64,000 nt of DNA, from positions 62,001 through 126,000 of the forward strand of contig CAMHMH010000006.1 of the NCBI GenBank assembly GCA_946186205.1. The letters run 5' to 3'. Position numbers and translations under genes: made by a program. The notes below the pieces were generated by a model that was given only the letters and a program-made list of their open reading frames with translations, was not told the DNA's origin and made no database searches. Source of the DNA: an uncultured Fretibacterium sp. Its GTDB lineage: Bacteria > Synergistota > Synergistia > Synergistales > Aminobacteriaceae. Shown in pieces: positions 43,549 through 52,010 of this stretch (the first letter of the stretch is position 1; every line of letters begins with the position of its first letter).

Positions 43549-44543
43549 CGGAGAATAATATTCTGCTGCTGTTCTCTGATGATTACCCCTGCTGGGACTC
43601 TGAGACTGTGAGTCTTGTCGGCGAAAATCCCGGCTCACTCGCAGGGCTTGAGTCTTCCGGCAGAATTTCGCAGCTCGGCAACGGCTATGTCATAACGCAG
43701 TCGGGCATTCATGAACGGGACAATATATCGCGTGAAAACTTTGTGCCAGTCAGCAGAATCACACGTAATATCACTGACATCGACACGGCGAACCGTCAGC
43801 TTGAAATCAACCGAATGAGTCAGCTTCTTGACCGTGCATTCATGACTCAGTGGGGCATAAAGGAGTTTACAATTCATGAAACGTTCCCGCTTGCGCCGAT
43901 GCTGAATGATGATGAGTATTTCGCGGTTAATGGACGTGCCAAAGCGTTGTGGCCTGATAATGATTATGTGCGTTCGTTCATGGCCGAATTTCCCGATAAA
44001 AGCTACGAGGCGAGGAAGCTACCTGCTCCGGGGAAAACTGCTCTTGATTCGTGGGTCAGCAAGAATCATATACCCTGCGGAAATTTCACAGTAGATTTTG
44101 TGTTGAGGCATCATCATGACTTCGAGCATTACAGGCAGCTATTCACACCTGAAGGTGATATATTCGGGTTCGTCAACGCGAGTCTCATTTTCGCTCACAA
44201 GGTCAGAAGCAAGCCTCAAGATTTATTGCCGTTAATCGGGAAGATTCACATTCTCTTTACCCTTCAGAGACGCATATATATTCCGGGATGGTTCGACATG
44301 GACTCGGAGGAGCAAGAGCCTATGAAGTTATTGACGCTCGTAACAGATACTGCCTCAGAACTGCGCGAGCTGACTCAGACTCTAAGGTCATGGGGTAATT
44401 CTCTCGTTGACCCTGCCCGGCCAATGTACATTATCGGGACAAGCGTTGAGCATTTGCGGACTCAGGAAGTCAAGACGATGTTTTACGACTGGTTTGCAGA
44501 AGAGACCGTGAAAATTTTGCGCCCTGATATTCAGGATTATTGA
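43545..44543 (+). CDS. Unknown protein, second of the tandem paralogue pair
   Basis: 332 residues. Clearly homologous along its whole length to the preceding gene (same blocks, for example LEINRMSQLLDRAFMTQWGIKE and LQRRIYIPGWFDMD), so the pair arose by duplication or works as a heteromer. It overlaps the upstream stop (ATGA) and its own stop overlaps the lipoate-ligase-like gene. The three genes therefore form a translationally coupled unit. Function unknown. Confidence 0.85.
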   Translation: MTENNILLLFSDDYPCWDSETVSLVGENPGSLAGLESSGRISQLGNGYVITQSGIHERDNISRENFVPVSRITRNITDIDTANRQLEINRMSQLLDRAFMTQWGIKEFTIHETFPLAPMLNDDEYFAVNGRAKALWPDNDYVRSFMAEFPDKSYEARKLPAPGKTALDSWVSKNHIPCGNFTVDFVLRHHHDFEHYRQLFTPEGDIFGFVNASLIFAHKVRSKPQDLLPLIGKIHILFTLQRRIYIPGWFDMDSEEQEPMKLLTLVTDTASELRELTQTLRSWGNSLVDPARPMYIIGTSVEHLRTQEVKTMFYDWFAEETVKILRPDIQDY

Positions 44544-45223
44544 TGATGCTTTACGTTGAGAACGACAACACATCACCCGCGTACAATCTTGCGTTCGAGG
44601 AATATATTTGCGGGCTGAAAATTGATGCCTTCATGCTGTGGCGTAATTCCCCGTCAGTAATCATAGGACGCTTTCAGGATGTCGACTCGGAAGTTTTCAC
44701 GGACTTTGCGAGGGACAACGGGATTCAGATCATACGGCGTAATTCCGGGGGCGGCGCGGTCTATCATGACTTGGGCAACGTGAATTACAGCTTTGTTCTT
44801 GAGGATGACAGGCGGCTGACTCTTGAGCATTTCTCGCGCATAATCATGGGTATTCTTTCGGGAATGGGCGTTAAGGGACTCGATTTCCGGCATAATGATA
44901 TTCTTGCTGGCGGTCTGAAGATTTCCGGCGGCGCGCAGTATCATCATGACGGTAGAATACTTCATCACGGAACACTGTTATTTGACTCAAATCTTGATGT
45001 TATCCCAAAGGTTTTGAGACGCTGCGGACAAGTCACCAACATCAAGCCGCTGCTGAGGGATAATATTTCGGTCAATGACTTCATTACGGCAATACGCAAA
45101 GGGATGGGCATATCCGACAAACTGACGCTGACCCAGAATAATTATGACAATGTGAACGAGATAATGAGGAAAAAATATCTCAGTCCCCAATGGAACGCGG
45201 GCAAATTGCCGGGCATCCTTTGA
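44543..45223 (+). CDS. Lipoate-protein ligase A-like protein, short form
   Basis: About 226 residues from the ATG at 44543 (44546 is the alternative). The BPL/LplA catalytic fold is clear: IIRRNSGGGAVYHDLGNVNYSF and HNDILAGGLKISGGAQ. The separate C-terminal domain of E. coli-type LplA is missing, as in the small LplA forms that need a partner or act on special substrates. It attaches lipoyl or octanoyl groups to carrier proteins. It is coupled to the two unknown paralogues. Its end overlaps the convergent minus-strand gene by 44 bases. Confidence 0.88.
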   Translation: MMLYVENDNTSPAYNLAFEEYICGLKIDAFMLWRNSPSVIIGRFQDVDSEVFTDFARDNGIQIIRRNSGGGAVYHDLGNVNYSFVLEDDRRLTLEHFSRIIMGILSGMGVKGLDFRHNDILAGGLKISGGAQYHHDGRILHHGTLLFDSNLDVIPKVLRRCGQVTNIKPLLRDNISVNDFITAIRKGMGISDKLTLTQNNYDNVNEIMRKKYLSPQWNAGKLPGIL

Positions 45224-45866
45224 GATATTTGTACGCGCTTCTGTCTGAGTTCCTTTTGTCTGACGTGAAGAGTGAAATATCTTCGGGGGTATCTATATCC
45301 TGCAAAGTTTCCGCGAGGCTGTATGATATGTTTGAGGCTGTGAGATTTTCTGACGTTGAAGAAAGAACGCTCGAATTTCCCCATGATGATACATTGAAAG
45401 CGTCAGGGACAAATTTATTCATTCCTATTAGCCAGTATCCGCCATCTTCCGACGGGCCAATCACAATATCAGAGTCATTCAGCAGGTCAAAAGCTCTCAC
45501 AATATTTCCCGCCCTCACTGAAGGAATGTCCGCGCCGATTATCGCAGCCCGTTTATATCCGTCAGCAAAAATTTCACGCAAGGCATTCTTCATTCTTTCA
45601 CCGAGATTATTCCCCTCCTGCTTTCTGAGAATGAATGAAGGCGGTATGTACTCTTGATAGTCTTCAGCGTCCTCGCTTCCTGTCCAGTATAAATATATGT
45701 CGGTGCTGCGGAGCTTCAATGCCTCTGTGAAAATGTCATGCCACATAGCAAGGTGTAATTCTGCCCGCTGAGTCTCATTGAGTAATCCTGCGAGTCTCGT
45801 CTTTGTCTCATGGCCGACCGGAAGCCGCGAAAATATTATCAGTGCCGTATCATTTCCCGCCGTCAT
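45180..45866 (-). CDS. TIGR04282-like (DUF2064) glycosyltransferase, rSAM/selenodomain-associated
   Basis: 228 residues with a CofC/nucleotidyltransferase-like fold: ALIIFSRLPVGHETKTRLAG at the N-terminus, GADIPSV and GPSEDGGYWLIGM in the middle. This is the DUF2064 group named transferase 1, rSAM/selenodomain-associated, also annotated as arsenosugar biosynthesis. It is the last gene of an eight-gene operon and overlaps the previous gene by 17 bases. The true substrate is not established from sequence. Confidence 0.87.
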   Translation of the reverse strand: MTAGNDTALIIFSRLPVGHETKTRLAGLLNETQRAELHLAMWHDIFTEALKLRSTDIYLYWTGSEDAEDYQEYIPPSFILRKQEGNNLGERMKNALREIFADGYKRAAIIGADIPSVRAGNIVRAFDLLNDSDIVIGPSEDGGYWLIGMNKFVPDAFNVSSWGNSSVLSSTSENLTASNISYSLAETLQDIDTPEDISLFTSDKRNSDRSAYKYLKGCPAICPRSIGD

Positions 45867-46539
45867 AAATCCTCCTCAATGTCTCAGTGTCAGCACCAAG
45901 AATATACAGTGCCTTCACAAAATTCATTGTAAACCAAGTTTTGAGTCTTCCGTTTACAATGTATCGTCTTGCCGATGTCCCTATCAGAGTATCAAGAGCG
46001 TGAATGAGTCCGAGCTTGTGAAAACGTTTCAGCCTCCTCGAAATCTCCCAGTCCTCCATCAACGAAACGTCCGCGAACCCTCCGAGCTTGTCAAAAATAT
46101 CCCGCCTGATGAATAACCCCTGATCCCCGAAAATGAGTCCGAATCTCTTTGCCCTCGTGTGTGAAGTCCTCTCAATGAATCTCATGAACAAGTCGCCAGC
46201 GTCATAAAATTTCAGCCGGAAGAATCCCCCTATAGCACCGTCAGAAATTGCCCGCTCAATGTCATTCAGGCTTGAAGGTGATACGATCGAGTCAGCGTGA
46301 ACGAACCATAAAATATTTCCTGATGATATTTCTGCTCCTGCGTTCATCTGTCTTGCGCGTCCTGATGGTGAATCGATGAGCATGATATTTCGCAGGGCTG
46401 AAAGTTTTTGCTGAGTTCCGTCCGTGCTTCCTCCGTCAGAGATTATTATCTCCTTTTCGCCGTCAAGACTCTTCAGAGATGATATTAGCCCCGTGATTCT
46501 TTCGGACTCGTTAAGCACCGGGACAATCACCGAGATCAT
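45850..46539 (-). CDS. TIGR04283-like GT2 glycosyltransferase, rSAM/selenodomain-associated
   Basis: 229 residues. The GT-A signatures are SVIVPVLNESERITGLI, IISDGGSTDGTQQ and the metal site FVHADSIVSP. GGFFRLKFYDAGDLFMRFIE and FGDQGLFIRRDIFDKLGGF are typical of transferase 2 of the rSAM/selenodomain set. It starts directly at the end of the radical SAM gene. It probably adds a sugar to the product of that enzyme. Confidence 0.9.
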   Translation of the reverse strand: MISVIVPVLNESERITGLISSLKSLDGEKEIIISDGGSTDGTQQKLSALRNIMLIDSPSGRARQMNAGAEISSGNILWFVHADSIVSPSSLNDIERAISDGAIGGFFRLKFYDAGDLFMRFIERTSHTRAKRFGLIFGDQGLFIRRDIFDKLGGFADVSLMEDWEISRRLKRFHKLGLIHALDTLIGTSARRYIVNGRLKTWFTMNFVKALYILGADTETLRRIYDGGK

Positions 46540-47472
46540 TTATACGGTTGTTCCTCCGCAGCTTGAACCGCTTCCGGCTGTGCATGCGTAACAGTGATTC
46601 CCGAATCTGATTCGCCTCTTGTGAATCTCGTGAAGGTCTCTGATATTTTCCGGGCCGTTTATCGTGAGTCCTAATGGCTGATTGAAATCGCAGTCGTATA
46701 ATCTTCCGTCCCAGCCCACAGACAATTGGAATCTGCACATCATGTTTTCTACGGCTGAAGGGTTGAACGAGTCAAAAAGGAGCTTCATATAGCTGTCGTA
46801 ACTTCCTGACTTCCTCAGAGACTCACCGAAACGCCCGATCGGATTATTTGTGATTGTGAACAGGCGGGTGAAAGTGATTCCGTGCTCGGACATGAGTCGC
46901 GATTTGTATTCCTCTTCAAGCTCGGACTGACTCGGAGGGAGAAAATCACCGTTAGGATTGTAGACCAAATCAAGAATGTGTTTCTCATCATGGCCGTAAC
47001 CTAATGAGTTAAGAGTCTTCAGCACAGATATAGCGGCGGCGAATGTTCCTTTACCCCTCATTGAGTCGCAGTTCTCCTCAGTGTAGCAGGGAAGGGACGC
47101 GGCAATCTCTATGTTTCTGTCAGCAAGAAAGGAGGGTATATCCTCGCAGCCTTTTTGCGTCATGATAACAAGATTGCTTCTCACGATGATATGAGCTCCG
47201 AGCTTTGCGGCCTCGTCAACAAGAAAGCGGAAATCAGGATTCATTTCAGGTGCGCCCCCTGTGATGTCGAGAGTCTCAAACTCAGGAAGGATTCGCAGTA
47301 TGTGAGTCATAGTCTCTCGTGTCATTATTTCTTTTCGCCCCGGCCCGGCGTTAATGTGGCAGTGAGTACAGGAAAGATTGCAGAGGCTTCCTATGTTGAC
47401 CTGAAGCACCCGTAACTTTTCAGCCGTTAATTTCAGCGCGGGATTATCAATCATATCTTCAAACGGTATCAT
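46540..47472 (-). CDS. ArsS-type radical SAM/Cys-rich protein
   Basis: 310 residues. The radical SAM cluster motif CNLSCTHC lies near residue 32 (CxxxCxxC). DITGGAPEMNP and the C-terminal Cys-rich DUF3641-like domain follow, ending CYACTAGSGSSCGGTTV. In many relatives the penultimate Cys in the GSSCGG motif is selenocysteine; here it is cysteine (no in-frame TGA). Family members are annotated as arsenosugar biosynthesis enzymes that join a 5-deoxyadenosyl group to a methylated arsenical. No arsenite methyltransferase (ArsM) is seen nearby, so the substrate here is open. Confidence 0.9.
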   Translation of the reverse strand: MIPFEDMIDNPALKLTAEKLRVLQVNIGSLCNLSCTHCHINAGPGRKEIMTRETMTHILRILPEFETLDITGGAPEMNPDFRFLVDEAAKLGAHIIVRSNLVIMTQKGCEDIPSFLADRNIEIAASLPCYTEENCDSMRGKGTFAAAISVLKTLNSLGYGHDEKHILDLVYNPNGDFLPPSQSELEEEYKSRLMSEHGITFTRLFTITNNPIGRFGESLRKSGSYDSYMKLLFDSFNPSAVENMMCRFQLSVGWDGRLYDCDFNQPLGLTINGPENIRDLHEIHKRRIRFGNHCYACTAGSGSSCGGTTV

Positions 47473-48259
47473 GTTTAACTCTCCTTGCTGTGATGTATCT
47501 GTTGTAAAGGTTAGAATTTTTTGCTGACGGGTCGCCCTCCCCGAATATCATATCAAGTATGTGAATGCTGTTATGACCTCCGAGACTCATTGCTGACCTG
47601 CAAGCGGCGCAGTAAGAGATAATATTCTCGCAGGGTGATTCGTTAGCGCGCTCAATCTTGCATTTTCTTCCGTAACGTGAGTCGCATGCCGAGAGAGTCT
47701 GAATGCCTCCGCAGCATTTCTTTAACGGGAACTCAATAACATTAACGCCGAGAAACTCAAGAATCTTTCTGACGCTTGATGAGACTTCCGGGAGGCTCGT
47801 GCATGAGTCCTGAATGCTTGCGTCGAGTCCTGAGAATTTATTGCGGAGTCTTTCGGGGAGTCCGTGTGTCTCTATCAATGGCCACAAGGATAATATTTCC
47901 CGTTCCGTGTCGTATTGCCTGAGAATGTTGTTGCAGGTCTGGCACGCTGTTATTACTGTTCGTGCGTTCATGCCGTCAAGTTTTCGCCTTACGCTGTCGA
48001 TTCGTTTCGTGAACAGTTTTGACTCTCCCATGAGCTTTAAGGGTTTTGCGCAGCAGGCTGTGAATATTCCGCAGGAGTCAAAATTCCCGATGATGTAATC
48101 CCGGACCGCGAAGACATATTCAGGGTTATAGCCCGTGAGACTGCATCCGGGGAAAAATACGGTCTCACAATTTCCCGATGACTGTTGAAGAATTGACGAG
48201 GCAGCGAGAAACATATCAGCATTAATCGCCGAACGGAACAAGAATTTTCTGATGCTCAC
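47459..48259 (-). CDS. Heterodisulfide-reductase-like CCG-domain Fe-S protein
   Basis: 266 residues starting with GTG. Two CCG-type cysteine clusters are visible: FFPGCSLTGYNPEYVF with FTACCAKPLKL, and FPLKKCCGGIQTL with YCAACRSAM. These modules bind 4Fe-4S clusters in HdrB-type electron-transfer and redox enzymes. It overlaps the radical SAM gene by 14 bases and the upstream membrane gene by the GTGA arrangement. It may feed electrons to the radical SAM step. Confidence 0.87.
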   Translation of the reverse strand: MSIRKFLFRSAINADMFLAASSILQQSSGNCETVFFPGCSLTGYNPEYVFAVRDYIIGNFDSCGIFTACCAKPLKLMGESKLFTKRIDSVRRKLDGMNARTVITACQTCNNILRQYDTEREILSLWPLIETHGLPERLRNKFSGLDASIQDSCTSLPEVSSSVRKILEFLGVNVIEFPLKKCCGGIQTLSACDSRYGRKCKIERANESPCENIISYCAACRSAMSLGGHNSIHILDMIFGEGDPSAKNSNLYNRYITARRVKHDTV

Positions 48260-48636
48260 TTTCTATCCCTCGTTACGTATATCAATATCAGACCGATAAC
48301 CGCAAGTGCAATCATGGCCGTGTTGATTGCAGCAAAAGGGACTCGGTTAATCATCAGTCCTTCACGGATTATTGACGCAGGAATGATCTTCACGCTCTCA
48401 GAGTCAAGAAGCAGGAATATTCCCGAACACGAAATCACTAGGCTTAACGCTGAGGCTTTGAACGTTGCGCAAAATTTTTTCAGCGGATGAATGACAGTCT
48501 GCAAAAGAAAGAGGAGTCCGGATAAAGCAAAGAATACCCAGCCGATATTAACGCGCATTTCGAGCCATTCATTGAGGAACAAGCACACGCTGATTAACAT
48601 GCTCAGTGTTACGGAGTTGTAGAGGATAGCAATCAT
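48256..48636 (-). CDS. Small four-helix membrane protein
   Basis: 126 residues with about four hydrophobic segments (about 5-22, 30-50, 63-80, 100-120). No family recognised. It is translationally coupled on both sides: its start overlaps the YdjY-like stop (TAATG), and its stop overlaps the Fe-S gene start. It may serve as a membrane anchor or electron-transfer subunit for its neighbours. Confidence 0.8.
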   Translation of the reverse strand: MIAILYNSVTLSMLISVCLFLNEWLEMRVNIGWVFFALSGLLFLLQTVIHPLKKFCATFKASALSLVISCSGIFLLLDSESVKIIPASIIREGLMINRVPFAAINTAMIALAVIGLILIYVTRDRK

Positions 48637-49271
48637 TATTTCACGAGCCTTACGATTACGTTTACTCTTGTTCCGTCAGGCGGGAGGACTTTTGCATTCC
48701 CCTTGAAGCTGACCTCTTTATTGTTCATTGCTCCTGTAGGCCACGCGGCATTAGTGCTTATTCCTGCGGCGCATGAGTCCAAGCATATGAAGCAGCCCGG
48801 ATGACTCCTCATAGCGAAATCGAGATTACCCGTAAATCTCAGGTCTATAGGTCTCACTTCACCATTTGCGGACGTGGTTATTACAGCGTTATCAAGGGGG
48901 ATTTCACCGTTTGAGCCTTCCCACGTTATGAACGCCGCGAGCTTTGAGCCTTCTGTTGATTTGCCCTCTGAGCTGCTGCGTGCTTTCATGTCTTCGGGCT
49001 TGATGTTGTTACCGGGAATCGCTCCGAGTTCGGTCAAGGCGTTGTAGTAATCTATCTCGCTGACTAATGCGCGCATGATTGACTTTTCGCCGTTGCCCCC
49101 TTTGTAGTAAGAGAGTGCGTGCTTTGTGGGACTCACTAAATATTTTCCGTTTACTTCCGCCGGGATTATGATTTCTCCCTTCTCTTTGTCGACGGTTAAC
49201 GAAAGCTCCTCAGCAAATGAAGCTGAAACTATCACACACAATACGGCCATGACGAGCAGAAATTTTTTCAT
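48636..49271 (-). CDS. YdjY-domain exported protein
   Basis: 211 residues with a signal peptide (KKFLLVMAVLCVIVSASFA). ELSLTVDKEKGEIIIPAEVNGKY followed by SPTKHALSYYKGG fits the YdjY-like domain, found near electron-transfer and metal-related genes. Cysteines in HPGCFICLDSCAAG near residue 160-170 could bind a cofactor or form a disulfide. It lies 6 bases after the second TVP38 gene. Confidence 0.78.
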   Translation of the reverse strand: MKKFLLVMAVLCVIVSASFAEELSLTVDKEKGEIIIPAEVNGKYLVSPTKHALSYYKGGNGEKSIMRALVSEIDYYNALTELGAIPGNNIKPEDMKARSSSEGKSTEGSKLAAFITWEGSNGEIPLDNAVITTSANGEVRPIDLRFTGNLDFAMRSHPGCFICLDSCAAGISTNAAWPTGAMNNKEVSFKGNAKVLPPDGTRVNVIVRLVK

Positions 49272-49277
49272 GACAAC

Positions 49278-49940
49278 TTACCTCCTAATGAATTTTTTGT
49301 GCAGAATGACTCCTGCGATTGTTACGATTATTGCAACTGATACGGCCATGAGCAAATATAGACTCCTCCGCTCAGAGTCCCCGATGCCAGCCGCGCCCAA
49401 TGTGAACACCGCAGAACCCGGAGCAATGAATACGAACGTGTACAGCGTGTAAGGCAGCAGCTTTATGTCGGTGAGTCCGTAAGCGAAATTCTGAAGGTTA
49501 TACGGGAATAACGGAACAAGCCGCGTTACCATCAGCAAAATCACTCCGCTGTGCTGAACGTCATCAATCAGAAATTTTTTGAGCAGGGAATTTTTCTCAA
49601 TCATCGGACGTACTGAGTCGCGAAGGAAATATCTTCCCGCAAGAAACGCAAGAACAGCACCGAGAGTCGCAGCGATAACACACAGCACAGTACCCGTGAA
49701 AGGCTCAAAGAGAATCCCCGCGATAACCGCAAAGAACGCCCCCGGCATAGCAAGAACGACACAGCAAAATGATGTAGCGAGAATGTATATCATCATGGCC
49801 GTTAATGGGTAATCGTCAGCAAGAGACCGAAAATTTTTAGCGGCCTCAATGAATTTCTCAGTGCCTCCGACATAATGAGCCAGCAAGATTATCACCGTCA
49901 GCAAAATCACAAAGGCTATCGGTTTCGTGTAACGTCTCAA
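49278..49940 (-). CDS. TVP38/TMEM64 family membrane protein, second copy
   Basis: 220 residues starting at a TTG that overlaps the upstream stop. Several hydrophobic segments surround the family block AMPGAFFAVIAGILFEPFTGTVLCVIAATLGAVLAFLAGRYFLRD, followed by LLMVTRLVPLFPYNLQNFAYGLTDI. TVP38/DedA-like proteins are thought to move lipids or lipid carriers across the membrane. Confidence 0.92.
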   Translation of the reverse strand: MRRYTKPIAFVILLTVIILLAHYVGGTEKFIEAAKNFRSLADDYPLTAMMIYILATSFCCVVLAMPGAFFAVIAGILFEPFTGTVLCVIAATLGAVLAFLAGRYFLRDSVRPMIEKNSLLKKFLIDDVQHSGVILLMVTRLVPLFPYNLQNFAYGLTDIKLLPYTLYTFVFIAPGSAVFTLGAAGIGDSERRSLYLLMAVSVAIIVTIAGVILHKKFIRR

Positions 49941-50620
49941 CTTTTGTGCTTCTCCCTGTAAATCTGTCTCATCATCACAACGATAGCAGACAGCGCAAAC
50001 AGAACAAGCAATCCCGTCATGAGCATTTGCGCCCCGCCCGTGAGCATTCCGCCGACATATGAATATACGATTGTTGCGGGCAGTTGTCCGACTCCAGTTG
50101 CAACGAAGAAAGGAAAGAATCGCATTGACGTTAATCCCGCCGCATAGCTCACAAGGTCAAACGATATGAACGGGAGCAGCCTCGCAATGAGTATGCTGTG
50201 AGTCCCGTAACGCTCGAAAAATTTATCGACAGACTGAAGCCCCGCACGGCTTGTGAGTCTCTCTGCTGCATTCCGTCCGAGCACACGCGAAATGTAGAAG
50301 CATAACGCAGCCCCGGCCATCGCGCTTGACCATGAGAGGACAGCACCCTTCACCCAGCCGAAAAGATTCGCATTCGCAAGAGTGATTATGAACGCAGGAA
50401 GAGGAGCCACCACCGACTGAAATATCATCAGGAAGAACGAAACCGCTGCGGCATATGCTCCGTAGTCAGCAATAAACTCGCGCATGACCCCGAAATCACC
50501 CGACGCAAACGCAGAGAGAGTCATATCGATAAAGTTCTTGTATGACGGGAAAATGAAATACGAAACGACAGCGATAACGAGTGCTGAGAGGATTAAAATT
50601 TTTGCAGAAAGATTTTTCAT
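49937..50620 (-). CDS. TVP38/TMEM64 family membrane protein, first copy
   Basis: 227 residues. QSVVAPLPAFIITLANANLFGWVKGAVLSW and LIARLLPFISFDLVSYAAGLTSM are the two conserved blocks of the family. It heads the eight-gene operon and is paralogous to the next gene. Two such proteins side by side may form a heteromer. Confidence 0.92.
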   Translation of the reverse strand: MKNLSAKILILSALVIAVVSYFIFPSYKNFIDMTLSAFASGDFGVMREFIADYGAYAAAVSFFLMIFQSVVAPLPAFIITLANANLFGWVKGAVLSWSSAMAGAALCFYISRVLGRNAAERLTSRAGLQSVDKFFERYGTHSILIARLLPFISFDLVSYAAGLTSMRFFPFFVATGVGQLPATIVYSYVGGMLTGGAQMLMTGLLVLFALSAIVVMMRQIYREKHKS

Positions 50621-50636
50621 CGCGGTAAAAAAATAA

Positions 50637-50663
50637 TGCCCCGTCTTTTTTGGAGGCAGGGCA
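50637..50663 (-). terminator. Terminator after the transglutaminase-like gene
   Basis: TGCCC (50637-50641) pairs with GGGCA (50659-50663); on the minus strand TTATTTTTTT follows. It separates this gene from the downstream TVP38 operon. Confidence 0.7.
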
Positions 50664-50675
50664 AATGTTAGAGGA

Positions 50676-51701
50676 CTAATCTAACGCAAGATTAACCTTG
50701 AACTCAAACGTTTTCGGGCTGAACCAGTCAACAGCTTTTCCGTCAATCTCAGCATAAGGATACATGAAGTACGTTAACGGAGTCTTTTCTGTTGATTCGC
50801 TGAGAACGGTCTCTCTTGTGTCGCGGTTGAGTGCGATTCTCAGAAGGTCATCACCGGCCCAGAAGAAATCAACCCACTTCTTTGCGTCTTCTACCTTCTC
50901 GATTTTCTCATTCAGCATCTTCTTGCGAACGTCAGCAGGGTCGGCCATCACCCAGCCTGTTCCGGGGACGTAAAACTCTGTCCAGCAATGATAGTTCCCG
51001 GTGATCTCGCCTGATTTGGCCGGGTCGACTCTCAAGCCGTAAACATCCCTTGTCGGAATCCCTGAAGCCCTCGCGAGTGCAACGAACACCGAGCTGATGT
51101 CCGCGCATTTTCCGCCGCCGCTCTTCTCAGAGATTGTGCGCTCAGGAAGTCCGAGTCCGCAGCCCTCTTTCACGCTCTCGTCCCTGAATGTATGCTCAAG
51201 AACCCACATGTATATACTCTGAGCCTTTTCGAGAATCGTATCTTTCTTGAGGAACTCCATGCTTGCCTCGGCGCAGAAGCCTTTATCGATTGGCAGTGAG
51301 GGAGTCGCCTCAAGATATTTCCTGACTTCGGGCGGGAATGCGTCCTTTGTCTCTTTGAGTGCCGCCGCGGGTTTCTTTGCGTAATGCGAGTCGACCTTGA
51401 ACGACATCGTGAGGCTCGGAACTTCTGCGGGCTTTGTCCATGTTGCATGGAGGTAAACTGCTCCGCCTTTGGGGTCATTCTCGACTCCGACTTTCGCGCC
51501 GTTGCTCTTCACATCAACAAGCGTTACTGTCTGGTTAGCGTCCGACATCGGGTAGGGCAGCCACAGTTCAGCCTTGTCAGCTTTAGCCGCGTCCTTGAGA
51601 TTAACGTCAAATGTTACTGTGCCTTTGTACTCTGCGAATGATACAGCAGCGAATGAACACACTACTGCAACAGCGAGGAGTACGCCAAAAAATTTGCGCA
51701 T
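50676..51701 (-). CDS. Exported transglutaminase-like cysteine protease-fold protein
   Basis: 341 residues with a signal peptide (RKFFGVLLAVAVVCSFAAVSFA). The catalytic triad of the transglutaminase-like fold is visible: Cys in SGGGKCADISSVFVALARASGIP, His in GNYHCWTEFY and Asp in GWVMADPAD. The N-terminal domain (about 25-130) is beta-rich. Bacterial members are periplasmic peptidases or cross-linkers of unknown substrate. It is a single-gene unit with its own terminator. Confidence 0.9.
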   Translation of the reverse strand: MRKFFGVLLAVAVVCSFAAVSFAEYKGTVTFDVNLKDAAKADKAELWLPYPMSDANQTVTLVDVKSNGAKVGVENDPKGGAVYLHATWTKPAEVPSLTMSFKVDSHYAKKPAAALKETKDAFPPEVRKYLEATPSLPIDKGFCAEASMEFLKKDTILEKAQSIYMWVLEHTFRDESVKEGCGLGLPERTISEKSGGGKCADISSVFVALARASGIPTRDVYGLRVDPAKSGEITGNYHCWTEFYVPGTGWVMADPADVRKKMLNEKIEKVEDAKKWVDFFWAGDDLLRIALNRDTRETVLSESTEKTPLTYFMYPYAEIDGKAVDWFSPKTFEFKVNLALD

Positions 51702-52010
51702 AAAGAATCACTCCTTTATAAATTAATCCGAGGGAGTCGATTCGGTTTCATCGATTCGAATCCTCAGACTTCAAAACTGAATCAGCGAATTAAAATTGAG
51801 TCAGCAAGTTAATATCTAACGGATTGAAATTAAGACTGCCGGGAATTTCTGAAAGGATCAGGAACAAACTTAACGCCTAAAATCGAAACGCGGCAATCTG
51901 CATCACGTGCATTAATTCTTTCTGCTCACGTTGATTTTGACGGCATAGAAAATTCCTCCTGTTGTGGGATTGATTGTGCTATTCTAAGTCATACTCATCA
52001 TCAAAAACAA
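51702..52010. other. Intergenic region with repeat remnants and weak promoter motifs
   Basis: No gene seen. 51730-51815 holds degenerate copies of the GATTCGGTTT/GAGTCAGC repeat family. TGCTATTCT at 51977-51985 resembles an extended -10 for mobB, but the -35 position is weak. Confidence 0.5.

Noticed and set aside
46540-46600. Selenocysteine in the ArsS-like C-terminus
   Set aside because: The position is a cysteine codon and the frame has no internal TGA.
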